Notes under the pieces: model-generated
Told to the model about the DNA's origin: nothing
Database searches by the model: none
What the model saw: only the letters and a program-made list of their open reading frames with translations
From: Candidatus Bilophila faecipullorum
GTDB lineage: Bacteria > Desulfobacterota > Desulfovibrionia > Desulfovibrionales > Desulfovibrionaceae
Reading direction: 5' to 3'
DNA: 50,281 nt
Assembly (NCBI GenBank): GCA_944326695.1
Contig: CALVEZ010000026.1
Span: forward strand, 1-50,281
Shown: one piece after another, positions 8,095 to 16,253 of the stretch
Position numbering within the stretch: position 1 is the stretch's first letter
Layout of the letters: each line of letters opens with the position of its first letter
Program-made: the position numbers and the translations under genes

Positions 8095-8687
8095 GGCCGA
8101 CTTCCCGGCGCATCCGCCAGCAGCGCGGCGTTCCCGGCCCGGTTCAGAGCCTCAGCCACGCGGCGCGCCCGGCCCTGAAACACGGCAAGGAAAAAAAGCG
8201 CGGGAATGGCGATGCACAGGCCCGCCGCCGTGGTCAGGAGCGCCTGCCAGATGCCCCCGGCGAGCAGGGTCATGTCCACGCCCGAGGCCGCCCCGGCGAT
8301 GCGCGAAAAGGTGGCGATCATGCCGAGGATGGTTCCGAGCAGCCCCATGAGCGGGGCCAGCCGCGACAGCACGGACAAAAGCGACAGCCGCGTTTCCAGC
8401 CGGGCCAGTACCGCTTCCCCGGCCAGCCGAAGCGCCGTCTCCCGGTTCAGGGCCGGGCCGTCGAGAAGGTCCGCGAAATCGCGCAGCATGGGCACCCTCC
8501 GCAGGCGCGCGGCCAGCGGCCCCACGTCGCCCGAGCGCGCCGCCTCCAGCACGAGGCCGGAAAAGGCGCGGTCGGGAAAGGGGCAGCTCATGAAGACCAG
8601 CGCCCGCTCCACGATGATCGCCAGCGCCGCCACCGATACCGCCAGAAGCGGCCACATCATCCAGCCGCCCAATACCATCAGCCCCAC
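8088..8687 (-). CDS. exbB: ExbB/TolQ/MotA-family proton channel protein
   Basis: Polytopic inner-membrane channel subunit that uses proton flow to energise the TonB-type protein downstream. Three transmembrane segments are visible: near the N-terminus (WMMWPLLAVSVAALAIIVERAL), and two in the C-terminal half (LAPLMGLLGTILGMIATFSRIA and LTTAAGLCIAIPALFFLAVF), the conserved family core. I place the start at the GTG at 8687, because AAAGGAGGC ends about 5 bases upstream; an in-frame ATG at 8720 would add 11 residues but has a poorer site. The result is 199 residues, typical for the family. First gene of exbB-exbD-tonB. Confidence 0.9.
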   Translation of the reverse strand: MGLMVLGGWMMWPLLAVSVAALAIIVERALVFMSCPFPDRAFSGLVLEAARSGDVGPLAARLRRVPMLRDFADLLDGPALNRETALRLAGEAVLARLETRLSLLSVLSRLAPLMGLLGTILGMIATFSRIAGAASGVDMTLLAGGIWQALLTTAAGLCIAIPALFFLAVFQGRARRVAEALNRAGNAALLADAPGSRPC

Positions 8688-8723
8688 GTCCGCCTCCTTT
8701 CGTCCACAAGCCGGGACCATCCA

Positions 8724-8930
8724 TCCTTATAAAGGGGGGAAACCTCCCCCAGTCAATCCGCCCTGTGCCTGGGGAAACCTCACGATCCGCCCAATCAGTC
8801 CTCTTTATGCTTGGAGAAACCCCACGGTCCCCCCCCGACCAGCTCGCCTTACGCTTGGGAAACCCCACAGCCCACCCAGTCAGTCTGCCTTACGCTTGGG
8901 AAACCTCACGGTCCTCCCACAATCAGCCTG
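8724..8930. repeat. degenerate 42-base tandem repeat array upstream of exbB
   Basis: About five units (starting near 8724, 8761, 8803, 8847 and 8888; 37-44 bases each) share the core CTTGGGAAACCYCACGGTCC followed by CCCARTCAGTC. The last two complete units are the most alike (both begin CCTTACGCTTGGGAAACC). The units are too divergent to be a recent slippage product and contain no coding frame. They lie between a distant AT-rich promoter-like block and exbB, so they would be in its leader if transcription starts at about 9205. Confidence 0.6.
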
Positions 8931-9526
8931 CTCAGTCCATGCTCCCAACACGACGGGCCAGCCGATCCCGGACCAGTCAGCCCGCCTGCCCAGTCCGCAT
9001 GGGCCGTTGCCGTGGGCTTGATTTGGCCGTCCGGTCTGCGCCGCCTATCCGCCCCCACAGCCGGTCAGATTGATCCGCACGGCCCGTAGAGCCAGCATGA
9101 TTCATCCGGCCTGAGCCGTCCACCTCTAAACGCGCCTTTCCAGCCCTCTGGTCCGCACGGGCTGCCCGATCCGTCCGGTCTGCCCCTTTGATCGGGAGGG
9201 GCCGTATCAACATTATACTTTTTTCCTGATATATTAGATCGTTACCTCGAAAGGCATCCAAGATGATTCGTCTTGATCCATATCCTGACCGCGTACAAGA
9301 GTTACGAACTGTAACTTTGTGTACTGGCTCATTACCGATACGGCCTACCCTGTCCGTCTCCCGGTCATCCGCAGCCATCCCGTCCGCCTGCTCCCCGGCA
9401 CGGCGCATCGGCCCGCCCGGGCCGCCTCGTCCGGACCCTACGTTCGGTCCGGGCGGTCTTCCTCCGTCATGGAGCGGGAACCGACGCCGGATCGCCCGAA
9501 GCCGTTTCAAAGCCGGGGGTGTGCCG
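8931..9526. other. intergenic region with an AT-rich promoter-like block
   Basis: No gene is supported here. Most of it is GC-rich and repetitive in short words (TCCGGTCTG, CCGATCC). An AT-rich island at 9205-9330 stands out. On the minus strand it contains a perfect TATAAT (complement of 9212-9217), a plausible -10 for the exb operon, though without a good -35. At 9300-9316 a palindrome AGTTAC-GAACT-GTAACT could be an operator. Both are suggestions from sequence only. Confidence 0.4.
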
Positions 9527-11737
9527 TCACTCCAGCCGCCCGGACGCCGGATCACCCGGAGCCGTTTCGGGCAGGGTCAGGTCCGTGCCGATGAACACCA
9601 GATAGCGCTCCTCGTCTTCCGGGGCGGGCTCGAAGGCCAGCCGTCCGGCGGCGTACTGTGCCACGGCCGGGACGATGCCTTCCCCGGTCACGAGATCGAT
9701 CACTCCCTTGGCGCGGGCCAGGCCCGGACCGGCCTTTTCAATGAGGGCGCGGACATCGGCCTCGCTCAGGGGACCGGAAAGCCGCAGGGCCGCCGATGCG
9801 TATCCCTCTTCGGTATGCGTTACGGCCTCGCCCAGACGCGGCAGCGTCGGGCGGTGCGAAGGTGGCGTCCCGCGCCGATCCAGCCATGCCGAATGAAAGG
9901 CGTCAAGCTCGGCAAAGGCGATGGACCCGTGGCGGGCGGGCAGGAGCAATGCCTGCCCGTTGAGCGCGCGCAGACGCTCCATGAGCGCTTCAAGCGCGGC
10001 GGGCTCCACGGCGTCGGCCTTGTTCACGACGAGCACGTCCGCCCGTTCCGCCTGCGCCCGGCGCACGCCGCGCAAGCCCGCGTCCCCGGCCCGTGTCAGA
10101 TCAAGCGCGTCCACCACGGTGATCACGAGGCCGGGCCGCACGATGTCCGAAAGCTCGGCCAGCGACGCCATGACGTTGGCCGGATTCGCCAGCCCGGTGG
10201 TTTCAAGAATGAACTGTTCGGCGGGCATGGATTCCACAAGGCGCAAAAGGCCGGGGCGGAGGCTGTCCGCCAGCGAGCAGCAGACGCAGCCCTCGTCAAG
10301 CGCCTCCACCTGCGTATCGCCGCGCATGAGGGCGGCGTCAAGGCCGATTTCCCCGAATTCGTTCTGGATGACCCCGGTGTAACGTTCGCGGCCGTGCAAA
10401 AAGTCGAGCCAGCGCCGCAGGAACGTGGTCTTGCCCGCCCCCAGAAAACCCGTGAGCACGTGCAGCACGGGGAGGCCGGATTCCTCAGGCCGGGGCCGGT
10501 GGCGCAGGGGCAGCCGGGCGAGGGGCCGCCGCGTCTCCGGTTCCGGGCGGGCGGGGCCGCCGTCCGGCGGGACGGGGACGTCCTGCGAAGCCGCCCCGCA
10601 CCCGTCAAGGCGGCTCCTCCCCCTCACTTGACCCGAGTGTGGTATTGAAGACGCCCCGCGCCCGGCAAGGCGGGAAACTTCCGGGGCTTCGCCGCCGTGG
10701 GGAACGGAGGGCCGCGCCTCCGGGCTTGTTCCGGCCTGACGGTGCCGCAATCCTCCCTCATGGAGGAAGCGCGCCTCTTCCCGTTCCGGCCCGGGGTTGC
10801 CGTCCGGCGGGAAAAACCTGCCCTCCGACATGTCCGGGACCACATCTCGGGCCGCATTTGGGGCCCTATTGGGGGCCGCGTCCCCTTGCAAAGCCGTGTG
10901 CCCCGCACACAGGGACGGCGGGGTCGCGTCCGGCGCATCCGTGCGGCTGCCCGGCAAAGGCGCGGCACAGGACCGCTCCGGTCGGGAACGGCTTCCCCAT
11001 GCCGCCGCGAGGTGCAGGTCATGCCCCCCGCGTCCGGGCAGGAGGCGGATGCGGCCCCCGGCGTCGAAACCGTAGAGTGGCGCGGGCCACACGCCCAGCT
11101 CAAGAGCCGCCTCCTCTCCGAGCAGTGCCTCCGCCGTGGCCGCGAGCGCGGCGAAAAGGCGCAAAAGCAGCCGGAAGGCGGGCACGTCACACTCCGCCTC
11201 GCCGGGGCGCACGACCCAGTCGACGCCCGCAGGCCCGTCCAGCCCCACGCCGTCCAGCGAGATCATCCGGCGGCGGGCCGGGGCGCGCAGGCGCAGGGAC
11301 AGGCCCGAACCGTCGAGGGAGGCGGCGAGCGAAAGGGTTCCGAGGTGGAAGGGCGCGAGATCGTCGGCATGGGCGGAAAGGGCGCGGACAGCGTCGCCGT
11401 AGCCCTCGGCCCCGGCCAGCCGCAGGGCTTCGAGGGGGAAGCGTTCAAGCAGCGCGTCCTCGGGGCGCGGAAAGGCGTAGGCCGCGAAATCGCCGCAAAG
11501 AGCGTCCCCCTGCCGGGCCTCGCCCGTAAAGACGAGACCGAAGACGAGATCGCTCCCGGCCACGCGGCAGGTCCACGCGGGCCGCAGCAGCCCGGAGGGA
11601 CGCACGCCGCGCCAGCCGAGCGCGCGGGCACGGCGGCGGTCCAGATGGATCGCCGCGAAAAGCGAACCCATGAGCGTGGCGCACTCTGACCCGCCTGAAG
11701 GGTCGAGGGGCCGGGGCAGCAGCGTTTCAAGTCGCAT
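9527..11737 (-). CDS. CobW/COG0523-type GTPase with large unidentified N-terminal region
   Basis: The C-terminal part is a G3E-class P-loop GTPase of the CobW/COG0523 (metallochaperone) group: Walker A GFLGAGKTTFL near residue 430, the metal-binding GCVCCSL motif (CxCC) near 482, an ETTGLANP switch and the NKAD base-recognition motif. A C-terminal CobW-type domain follows. The N-terminal 240 or so residues are not a domain I recognise; a low-complexity linker rich in Pro, Arg and Gly (about 245-420) joins the two. I start at ATG 11737 because TTGGAG lies 7 bases upstream; the ATG at 11800 has no such site. At 736 residues it is about twice the usual COG0523 length. The metal served is unknown; no metal enzyme or Zur-type site is adjacent. 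Confidence 0.78.
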   Translation of the reverse strand: MRLETLLPRPLDPSGGSECATLMGSLFAAIHLDRRRARALGWRGVRPSGLLRPAWTCRVAGSDLVFGLVFTGEARQGDALCGDFAAYAFPRPEDALLERFPLEALRLAGAEGYGDAVRALSAHADDLAPFHLGTLSLAASLDGSGLSLRLRAPARRRMISLDGVGLDGPAGVDWVVRPGEAECDVPAFRLLLRLFAALAATAEALLGEEAALELGVWPAPLYGFDAGGRIRLLPGRGGHDLHLAAAWGSRSRPERSCAAPLPGSRTDAPDATPPSLCAGHTALQGDAAPNRAPNAARDVVPDMSEGRFFPPDGNPGPEREEARFLHEGGLRHRQAGTSPEARPSVPHGGEAPEVSRLAGRGASSIPHSGQVRGRSRLDGCGAASQDVPVPPDGGPARPEPETRRPLARLPLRHRPRPEESGLPVLHVLTGFLGAGKTTFLRRWLDFLHGRERYTGVIQNEFGEIGLDAALMRGDTQVEALDEGCVCCSLADSLRPGLLRLVESMPAEQFILETTGLANPANVMASLAELSDIVRPGLVITVVDALDLTRAGDAGLRGVRRAQAERADVLVVNKADAVEPAALEALMERLRALNGQALLLPARHGSIAFAELDAFHSAWLDRRGTPPSHRPTLPRLGEAVTHTEEGYASAALRLSGPLSEADVRALIEKAGPGLARAKGVIDLVTGEGIVPAVAQYAAGRLAFEPAPEDEERYLVFIGTDLTLPETAPGDPASGRLE

Positions 11738-12032
11738 CGCAAGGCTCCAAGAGGCCGACCGCCCGGAGGCGGCCGGCGGAAAACCGGGGCGGGAACACAT
11801 GTCCCGCTCCGGTTGGGGGGACTAGGGCGTATTGACACTACGTTGGATTTTCCAATGCCCAAAGGAGGGTGAAGAAAATACAACGGGGTTCAAAATACAC
11901 GTAACTACTTTTAAAGATTTCTTTATCTTTTATTGGCGTGAATACACACCAGGGCCTGTTACCTTTGAGTATTGTAAGCTCCCCAATTGTGAGGGGTCCA
12001 GGGGAAATTCGACCCGAAGGGCGGCGAAGCCG

Positions 12033-12066
12033 TGCCCGTTAGACGAGCTTGCTCGTCTTACGGGCA
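12033..12066. terminator. 15-bp stem-loop
   Basis: The 15-base arm starting TGCCCGTTAGACGAG (12033-12047) pairs with the arm ending CTCGTCTTACGGGCA (12052-12066) with a single mismatch and a tetraloop CTTG. It is a very stable hairpin in either orientation. No T-run follows on either strand, so it is either a Rho-dependent/structural element or a repeat-family hairpin rather than a textbook terminator. Confidence 0.45.
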
Positions 12067-12140
12067 TCGCACGCAACGCGATTTTCCCCTTTCAGCGAAG
12101 GCCCGGGCCTCAGTGCAGCCTTCCCCCCCTTTCGAGGGGT

Positions 12141-12193
12141 GCAGGGGAAATCATTTCCCCTGCCGGGGTCCGGGGCAGAGCCCCGGCCGCCGG
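12141..12193 (-). terminator. GC-rich hairpin pair downstream of the leftward four-gene operon
   Basis: GCAGGGGAAA-TCA-TTTCCCCTGC (12141-12163) is a perfect 10-bp hairpin, and CCGGGG-CAGAG-CCCCGG follows immediately. It lies about 30-80 bases beyond the stop of the last operon gene (12222), the expected place of a terminator. On the plus strand the block resembles the GGGGTCCGGGGCAGAGCCCC repeats common in intergenic DNA of many GC-rich bacteria; that resemblance is from memory. Confidence 0.55.
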
Positions 12194-12221
12194 AGGCATA
12201 CAAAATGAACGTTGAAAGGCT

Positions 12222-13370
12222 CTAGGCCGGGAACTTGATGACGTCGCCGTTGCCGAGGTAGTTGGTGGTCTTCGAGCGGAAACGGGCCGTGCCCTTCACC
12301 ACCGGGTAGCCCGCGTCAACGAACTTCTGGGCGGTGATGAGGCCGGTGCAGTGGTTGCAGCCCACCTGCTGCAGGTTCCACTTCTTGAGGCCAATGACGA
12401 GGTCGTCATACTTGGGGTCCCAGTCGTCGAAGGGCGAAATGTGCAGCCCTCCGTAGAGGCCGTAGAACTGATCCTTCTCATAGGCCAGTTCCTTATAGGC
12501 CGTGTCCGCGAAGAGGATGATCCCCTGATGGCAGCAGCCGGTGATGCTGACGAGGCCCACGTCCTTGACGTTGCAGTAGAGCGACATCTCACCAAAGACC
12601 TTGAAGATGATCGGGCAGTCGAACTGGTAGAGGGCCACGCCCGGCTGGAGCTTGTGCAAGCCCTTGGGCACCTCGGTCCACTTGCCCACGTGCCCGCAGG
12701 CCTTCAGGTATTCCTTGCCCGCGGGATAGAAGGTGTTCGGGGTGTAGACGTGGATGTTGGGATTGTACTTGGTGACGGCCGGGAAGCCCCAGTAGTGGTC
12801 CATGTGCTCGTGCGTCTGGATGAAGGCGTCGATCTTGCCGTCCGCGAGCATGGTGTGGATGCCCTCGCGCTGGAAGCAGGTGTCCATCCATTCGTAGTTC
12901 CAGCCCGTGTCGAAGAGGTAGCGGGTGATCTTGCCCTCAAGGTCCTCGATCTCCACGAGACAGGAGTAGCCGCCCGCGTTGTCGGCATGGACGCTGTTTT
13001 CCTTGGCGATGGCCCACGCCTCGTCGAGCTTGTGCGGCAGAAGGTGCCTGATGCGCTTGAGCCCTTCCTCAAAGGAGCCCTTGCCGATGCCCTTGCCGTT
13101 GCCGAAGGGGGCCCAGTTGAACGTGTACTGGTCTACGAGGAGGCCCCCCGCGCCGGTCACGTCGTTCATGAAGATGCCGTTGTCGAACCAGCTCGTTTCA
13201 GAGATGTTCGTCACCTTGACCGATTTGCAGACCCCGATGTCCGCCGTGCCCCGCTGCACCTCGGGCAGGAAGGCCCGGCGCAGGGGCGAGTAGGAATAGA
13301 GCCCCATGGAGCCGAGCACGCCCGCGCCCACGCCGAGCGCCGCGCCCTTCATGAATTCGCGTCTGTCCAT
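12222..13370 (-). CDS. Tat-exported metallo-beta-lactamase-fold hydrolase
   Basis: Predicted periplasmic metallohydrolase of 382 residues. The N-terminus MDRREFMKGAALGVGAG is a Tat signal (RREFMK), implying export after folding with its metals. The metal site motif THEHMDHYWG (HxHxDH) is near residues 185-193; other candidate ligands are the His in SITGCCHQG and in the CNHCTG segment near the C-terminus. The layout recalls MBL proteins of the dihydropteroate/methanopterin-synthase-like group (long insertions, GCCHxG), but the substrate is not known. Last gene of an operon that begins with a GntR-type regulator; only 10 bases separate it from the membrane-protein gene upstream, suggesting both act on the same compound. 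Confidence 0.82.
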   Translation of the reverse strand: MDRREFMKGAALGVGAGVLGSMGLYSYSPLRRAFLPEVQRGTADIGVCKSVKVTNISETSWFDNGIFMNDVTGAGGLLVDQYTFNWAPFGNGKGIGKGSFEEGLKRIRHLLPHKLDEAWAIAKENSVHADNAGGYSCLVEIEDLEGKITRYLFDTGWNYEWMDTCFQREGIHTMLADGKIDAFIQTHEHMDHYWGFPAVTKYNPNIHVYTPNTFYPAGKEYLKACGHVGKWTEVPKGLHKLQPGVALYQFDCPIIFKVFGEMSLYCNVKDVGLVSITGCCHQGIILFADTAYKELAYEKDQFYGLYGGLHISPFDDWDPKYDDLVIGLKKWNLQQVGCNHCTGLITAQKFVDAGYPVVKGTARFRSKTTNYLGNGDVIKFPA

Positions 13371-13380
13371 GTCCGACCTC

Positions 13381-14784
13381 CTATTGCACCAGAGTGAAGG
13401 TTGCGCTCGCCACGGGGAGCAGAGCCACGATGACGAAGTAGGCGATCACGCCCACGGCCACGCCCGCGATCACGCCGGGCATCATGTCCGGACGCCATTC
13501 GGCGTTGGCGGCGAGATGGCGTTCCTCGGCGGCGAAGTCCTCGGCGGTCTTGAATTCACGCCTCCAGCCCGGCCAGCCGTCCATGAACCACCAGTTGATG
13601 AGCCAGATGTTGATGAGCCAGATCATCGGGATCATCGGGAACTGCTGCGGATGCGAGAAGCCCTTCTGCGTGCCGAGCAGGAAGTGGGCGTACTTGTAGT
13701 AGAGGCAGTAGATGGCGATGCCGCCGAGCGTGACCAGAAGCGAGCGGATGAGCACGTTGATGGGCGTGCTGAAACGGTTGGGCCAGTTGCCGCAGTAGAA
13801 CTGGAGGAAGAGGGCCGGGACGAGGAAGAAGATCGCCGTCTCGCCCACGTGCAGCCAGCGCCAGTCGGGGGCCGCGTCGCGGCGGTGGCCACGGATGGCG
13901 TCGCCCCACACCAGTTCCTGCATGTACCAGAAGAAGAGGCACAAGGCCCACGAAATGGCGATGATGCCGAAGAAGAGGGCCACGCGGCGCAACCACGGGG
14001 TCTTGATCATGGTGAAGGGGAAGCGTTCCCAGATGCCTTCCATGAACCAGACCACCACGGTGCAGCACATGATCCACGCCACATGGAAGTTGGCGGAGAC
14101 GGTTTCCGCAAAGTTTTCCCAATAGGGCGGGCAGATGGAGGTGAAATACTGCCACGGGTAATAGAGGATGCCCATGTGGTTGTGCATGGTCATGAAGTAG
14201 ATGAGCAGGCTGAGGCAGAAGGTGCCGAGCCAGATGCTGAAGCCGCGCACGGGCTGCGAAAGCCCGGCCCAGGGCTGGCCCTCCAGCGCCACGAGCCACG
14301 CCGGGCTGATCCACGAGGCGATGACCGCGAACATCATGCACGCCTGCGCCGCGTATTCCGTGGAATAGAAGTCGGTCAGGCCGGGGAGCTTCTGCAATTG
14401 CTCGGGGTTGAAGTAGGCGAAGGCCAGATTGCCGAGCACGCCCTCAAAGAAGCCGTGGATCATGAGGATCATGACGCCCACGGAAACCAGCGCGAGCACG
14501 AGGCCCTTCTGGAGCGGATGGGCGGTACGCACCCAGTCGCGCTTGAAGGGCCAGAAGTCGAAGATGTAGGCCATCCAGATGAGGATGATCAGCCACCAGC
14601 GGCAGTAGTTGTAGCCCACATAGGGCGTGTAGAAACGCATGATCCCGCGCGGGTCCTGAAAAATCCACCACGTTACCGCGAAGATCAGCAGGGTGAAGAG
14701 CAAATTGGCCAGCGCGGGCCACGGGCCGCTCCACTTTTTGACGAGCTTGCGCTCCTCAAGATAGGGAATCCCTTGTTCCGACAT
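13381..14784 (-). CDS. polytopic membrane protein of unknown function
   Basis: A 467-residue protein with about ten or eleven membrane segments (for example LANLLFTLLIFAVTWWIF near 20-37, GLVLALVSVGVMILMIHGFF near 90-110, ALFFGIIAISWALCLFF, and a C-terminal VIAGVAVGVIAYFVIVALL). It is strikingly rich in Trp, Tyr, His and Pro between helices (MHNHMGILYYPWQYF, WFMDGWPGW), suggesting a redox or cofactor-binding membrane subunit rather than a standard transporter, but I do not recognise the family. The start at 14784 is fixed by GAGGAGG 7 bases upstream; the longer frame to 14871 has no such site. It lies between a small Tat-signal protein gene and the exported MBL-fold hydrolase in one operon. 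Confidence 0.75.
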   Translation of the reverse strand: MSEQGIPYLEERKLVKKWSGPWPALANLLFTLLIFAVTWWIFQDPRGIMRFYTPYVGYNYCRWWLIILIWMAYIFDFWPFKRDWVRTAHPLQKGLVLALVSVGVMILMIHGFFEGVLGNLAFAYFNPEQLQKLPGLTDFYSTEYAAQACMMFAVIASWISPAWLVALEGQPWAGLSQPVRGFSIWLGTFCLSLLIYFMTMHNHMGILYYPWQYFTSICPPYWENFAETVSANFHVAWIMCCTVVVWFMEGIWERFPFTMIKTPWLRRVALFFGIIAISWALCLFFWYMQELVWGDAIRGHRRDAAPDWRWLHVGETAIFFLVPALFLQFYCGNWPNRFSTPINVLIRSLLVTLGGIAIYCLYYKYAHFLLGTQKGFSHPQQFPMIPMIWLINIWLINWWFMDGWPGWRREFKTAEDFAAEERHLAANAEWRPDMMPGVIAGVAVGVIAYFVIVALLPVASATFTLVQ

Positions 14785-14833
14785 ATGTTTCCTCCTCAAG
14801 AAAACATGGTCCCCGCCCACTGCGGGGGCGCTT

Positions 14834-15199
14834 TTATCCGGTGTGCCCGGCCCCCTCGGGAGCGCGGGCATACATGGCTCTCATGACCGCTGCTGCCAGC
14901 TCGTCGGGCGTAAGGCGTTCGGCGTCGAGCCCGAGCCGCCCGGCCTCCGCCCGCAGCAGCGCGGGGGTGAATTCCGGCGGCAGGGCGAGGCCCCCGGGCA
15001 TCCCGCCGCATTGCGTCCCGCCTTCCAGGGACAGGCCGCCCGTCTCCGCCCAAACGCCGGACGCCTCCGCCTCAAACGACACCGCGCAGGCGGCCTTGCC
15101 CGGTGCAAGGGGCCTCCCCTCCTCCGCGCCGGACGGGAAAGGATCGGCGGATCGACCGAAGCGGCCTCCCAGAAAATCGCGGCGGCTCATGCGGCTCAT
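14834..15199 (-). CDS. small Tat-signal protein, function unknown
   Basis: A 121-residue protein starting MSRMSRRDFLGGRFG, which has the twin-arginine consensus SRRDFLG but only a weak hydrophobic stretch after it. The rest is Gly/Ala/Glu-rich with two Cys and a C-terminal helical part (PEFTPALLRAEAGRLGLDAERLTPDELAAAVMRAMYARAP). Such short proteins with a Tat-like motif are often escort or accessory subunits of exported redox enzymes. The ATG overlaps the regulator stop (ATGA) and has GGAGGG 3-8 bases upstream, which decides this start over the longer frame reaching 15322. Identity beyond this is not supported. Confidence 0.65.
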   Translation of the reverse strand: MSRMSRRDFLGGRFGRSADPFPSGAEEGRPLAPGKAACAVSFEAEASGVWAETGGLSLEGGTQCGGMPGGLALPPEFTPALLRAEAGRLGLDAERLTPDELAAAVMRAMYARAPEGAGHTG

Positions 15200-15843
15200 C
15201 GTCCCTCCTGCCAGCCCCGCAAAATGGAGGCGTAGCCGGTCACGGCCTTGGACGCGCCCTCGGCGTCGGCATGGCGCAGCGCGCTCAGGAGCCGGGCAAG
15301 CTGCGCGAAAAGCGTTTCGCACTCGGGAAGCGTGCGTTCCTGAAGCAGCCGCGCCAGAGCGAGCCCGTCGGGAAGCACGCGGCTGGCCGCCTCCTCAAGC
15401 CGGGGGTTGTGGAGCGTGCGGATGACGACCGCGAAAAACCGCAACTGCACCTGAATGAAGGTCTTCATGTCGCCGTTGCGCAGGGAGGCCCCGGCGGACG
15501 GCAGGAGGCGTTCGAGTTCCAGCGTGACCGAAGGAGTGACGGCGGGCAGGCAGGCGAGGATGAGGGGCGGCATGAGGATACGGAAGGCTTCGAGGCAGTC
15601 CGCGAAGGTTCCGGCGGCGCGCCGCGCCTCGTGGGGAAGCGCACGAACCACGGTGCCGCTCCCGCGCCGCGTCTCAAGGATGCCCCGTCCGGCCAGCGTA
15701 CGCAGGGCCGCGCGCACCGTGGCGCGGTTGACCCCGAGCGTCTCCGCGAGCATCCGTTCCGAGGGCAAACGCTCGAAAAGGCTCCATCGCCCTTCCAGCA
15801 GCGCGTTCTCGATGCGGCGTTCGATGTTTTCCTGCTTGTCCAT
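15196..15843 (-). CDS. GntR-family (FadR subfamily) transcriptional regulator
   Basis: Regulator of 215 residues with an N-terminal GntR winged helix (ERRIENALLEGRWSLFERLPSERMLAETLGVNRATVRAALRTLAGRGILETRRGSGTVV, about 8-68) and an all-helical C-terminal domain of the FCD/FadR type (about 80-210), which in relatives binds small carboxylates or acyl-CoA, often with a metal. First gene of a four-gene leftward operon and divergent from the PAS/GAF-like gene at 16254. Two TGGT-N3-ACCA palindromes at 15992-16002 and 16085-16101 in the divergent region match the operator form used by FadR-subfamily proteins, so autoregulation and control of both directions are likely. Effector unknown. Confidence 0.9.
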   Translation of the reverse strand: MDKQENIERRIENALLEGRWSLFERLPSERMLAETLGVNRATVRAALRTLAGRGILETRRGSGTVVRALPHEARRAAGTFADCLEAFRILMPPLILACLPAVTPSVTLELERLLPSAGASLRNGDMKTFIQVQLRFFAVVIRTLHNPRLEEAASRVLPDGLALARLLQERTLPECETLFAQLARLLSALRHADAEGASKAVTGYASILRGWQEGR

Positions 15844-15991
15844 GCGTCGCCTCTTTACATGAGGAATGGGGGCACAGGATGTGGATCACGATGTCATCAT
15901 AGTCCCCCGAAATAAAAAGGGGCAAACACTTTCTCTCTTTGGCGCTTCTGCGTTCTAAACCATTGCACTTACAAAAAATTATGCGTTAGAC

Positions 15992-16002
15992 TGGTTGAAC
16001 CA
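15992..16002. promoter_or_regulatory. putative GntR/FadR-type operator 1
   Basis: TGGT-TGA-ACCA, a perfect 4+3+4 palindrome of the form used by FadR, PdhR and LldR relatives. On the minus strand it precedes a CATAAT -10-like hexamer by a distance that would put the operator near the -35 of the regulator operon promoter. Confidence 0.55.
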
Positions 16003-16084
16003 CCCAAAGGAGCAGGGGGAAAAAGCGCCGTTTTCCTTCCCTGTAAAAGCCCCCCTTTAGGACTTTCAGCGCCGGGTTTTCAAA

Positions 16085-16101
16085 AATTGGTCGAACCAAT
16101 T
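16085..16101. promoter_or_regulatory. putative GntR/FadR-type operator 2
   Basis: AATTGGT-CGA-ACCAATT, a perfect 7+3+7 palindrome. It is the better of two matching sites in the divergent promoter region (spacing between centres 96 bases) and is close to the box reported for PdhR-type regulators. It is about 150 bases upstream of the gene at 16254. Confidence 0.6.
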
Positions 16102-16253
16102 ACCGAAAGAAACGCCTTTCCCACAGACCTGATACGTTAAGGGGAAGCCCGGATTCCGGCGGTCACGGCCCGGGGCGATCTCCGGACGGGGCGGCTCCCG
16201 CTTGCCTTTCTGCCGAAATCCATCACAATGGCCGCAAACAGCGGAGCCCTCCC

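Larger units (their letters stand above)
11801..12221. other. intergenic region with strong hairpins
   Basis: No gene recognised. The left part (11830-11990) is AT-rich and probably holds the promoter of the leftward CobW gene. The right part contains a near-perfect 15-bp hairpin (12033-12066) and a GC-rich repeat-like block (12139-12195) with two further hairpins, annotated separately. Confidence 0.55.

Noticed and set aside
8977..9555. 192-codon minus frame upstream of exbB
   Set aside because: Arg/Gly/Asp-rich translation of repetitive intergenic DNA without ribosome site; no domain.
9263..10648. 461-codon open frame on plus, antisense to the CobW-type gene
   Set aside because: Shadow of a GTPase gene with unmistakable Walker A, CxCC and NKAD motifs on the other strand.
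11820..11845. GGGCGTATTGACACTA as an insertion-sequence end
   Set aside because: No matching inverted copy, target duplication or transposase gene nearby.
13306..14886. 526-codon plus frame opposite the polytopic membrane protein
   Set aside because: His/Glu/Gly/Arg-rich composition typical of antisense translation; the minus frame gives coherent membrane helices and a ribosome site.
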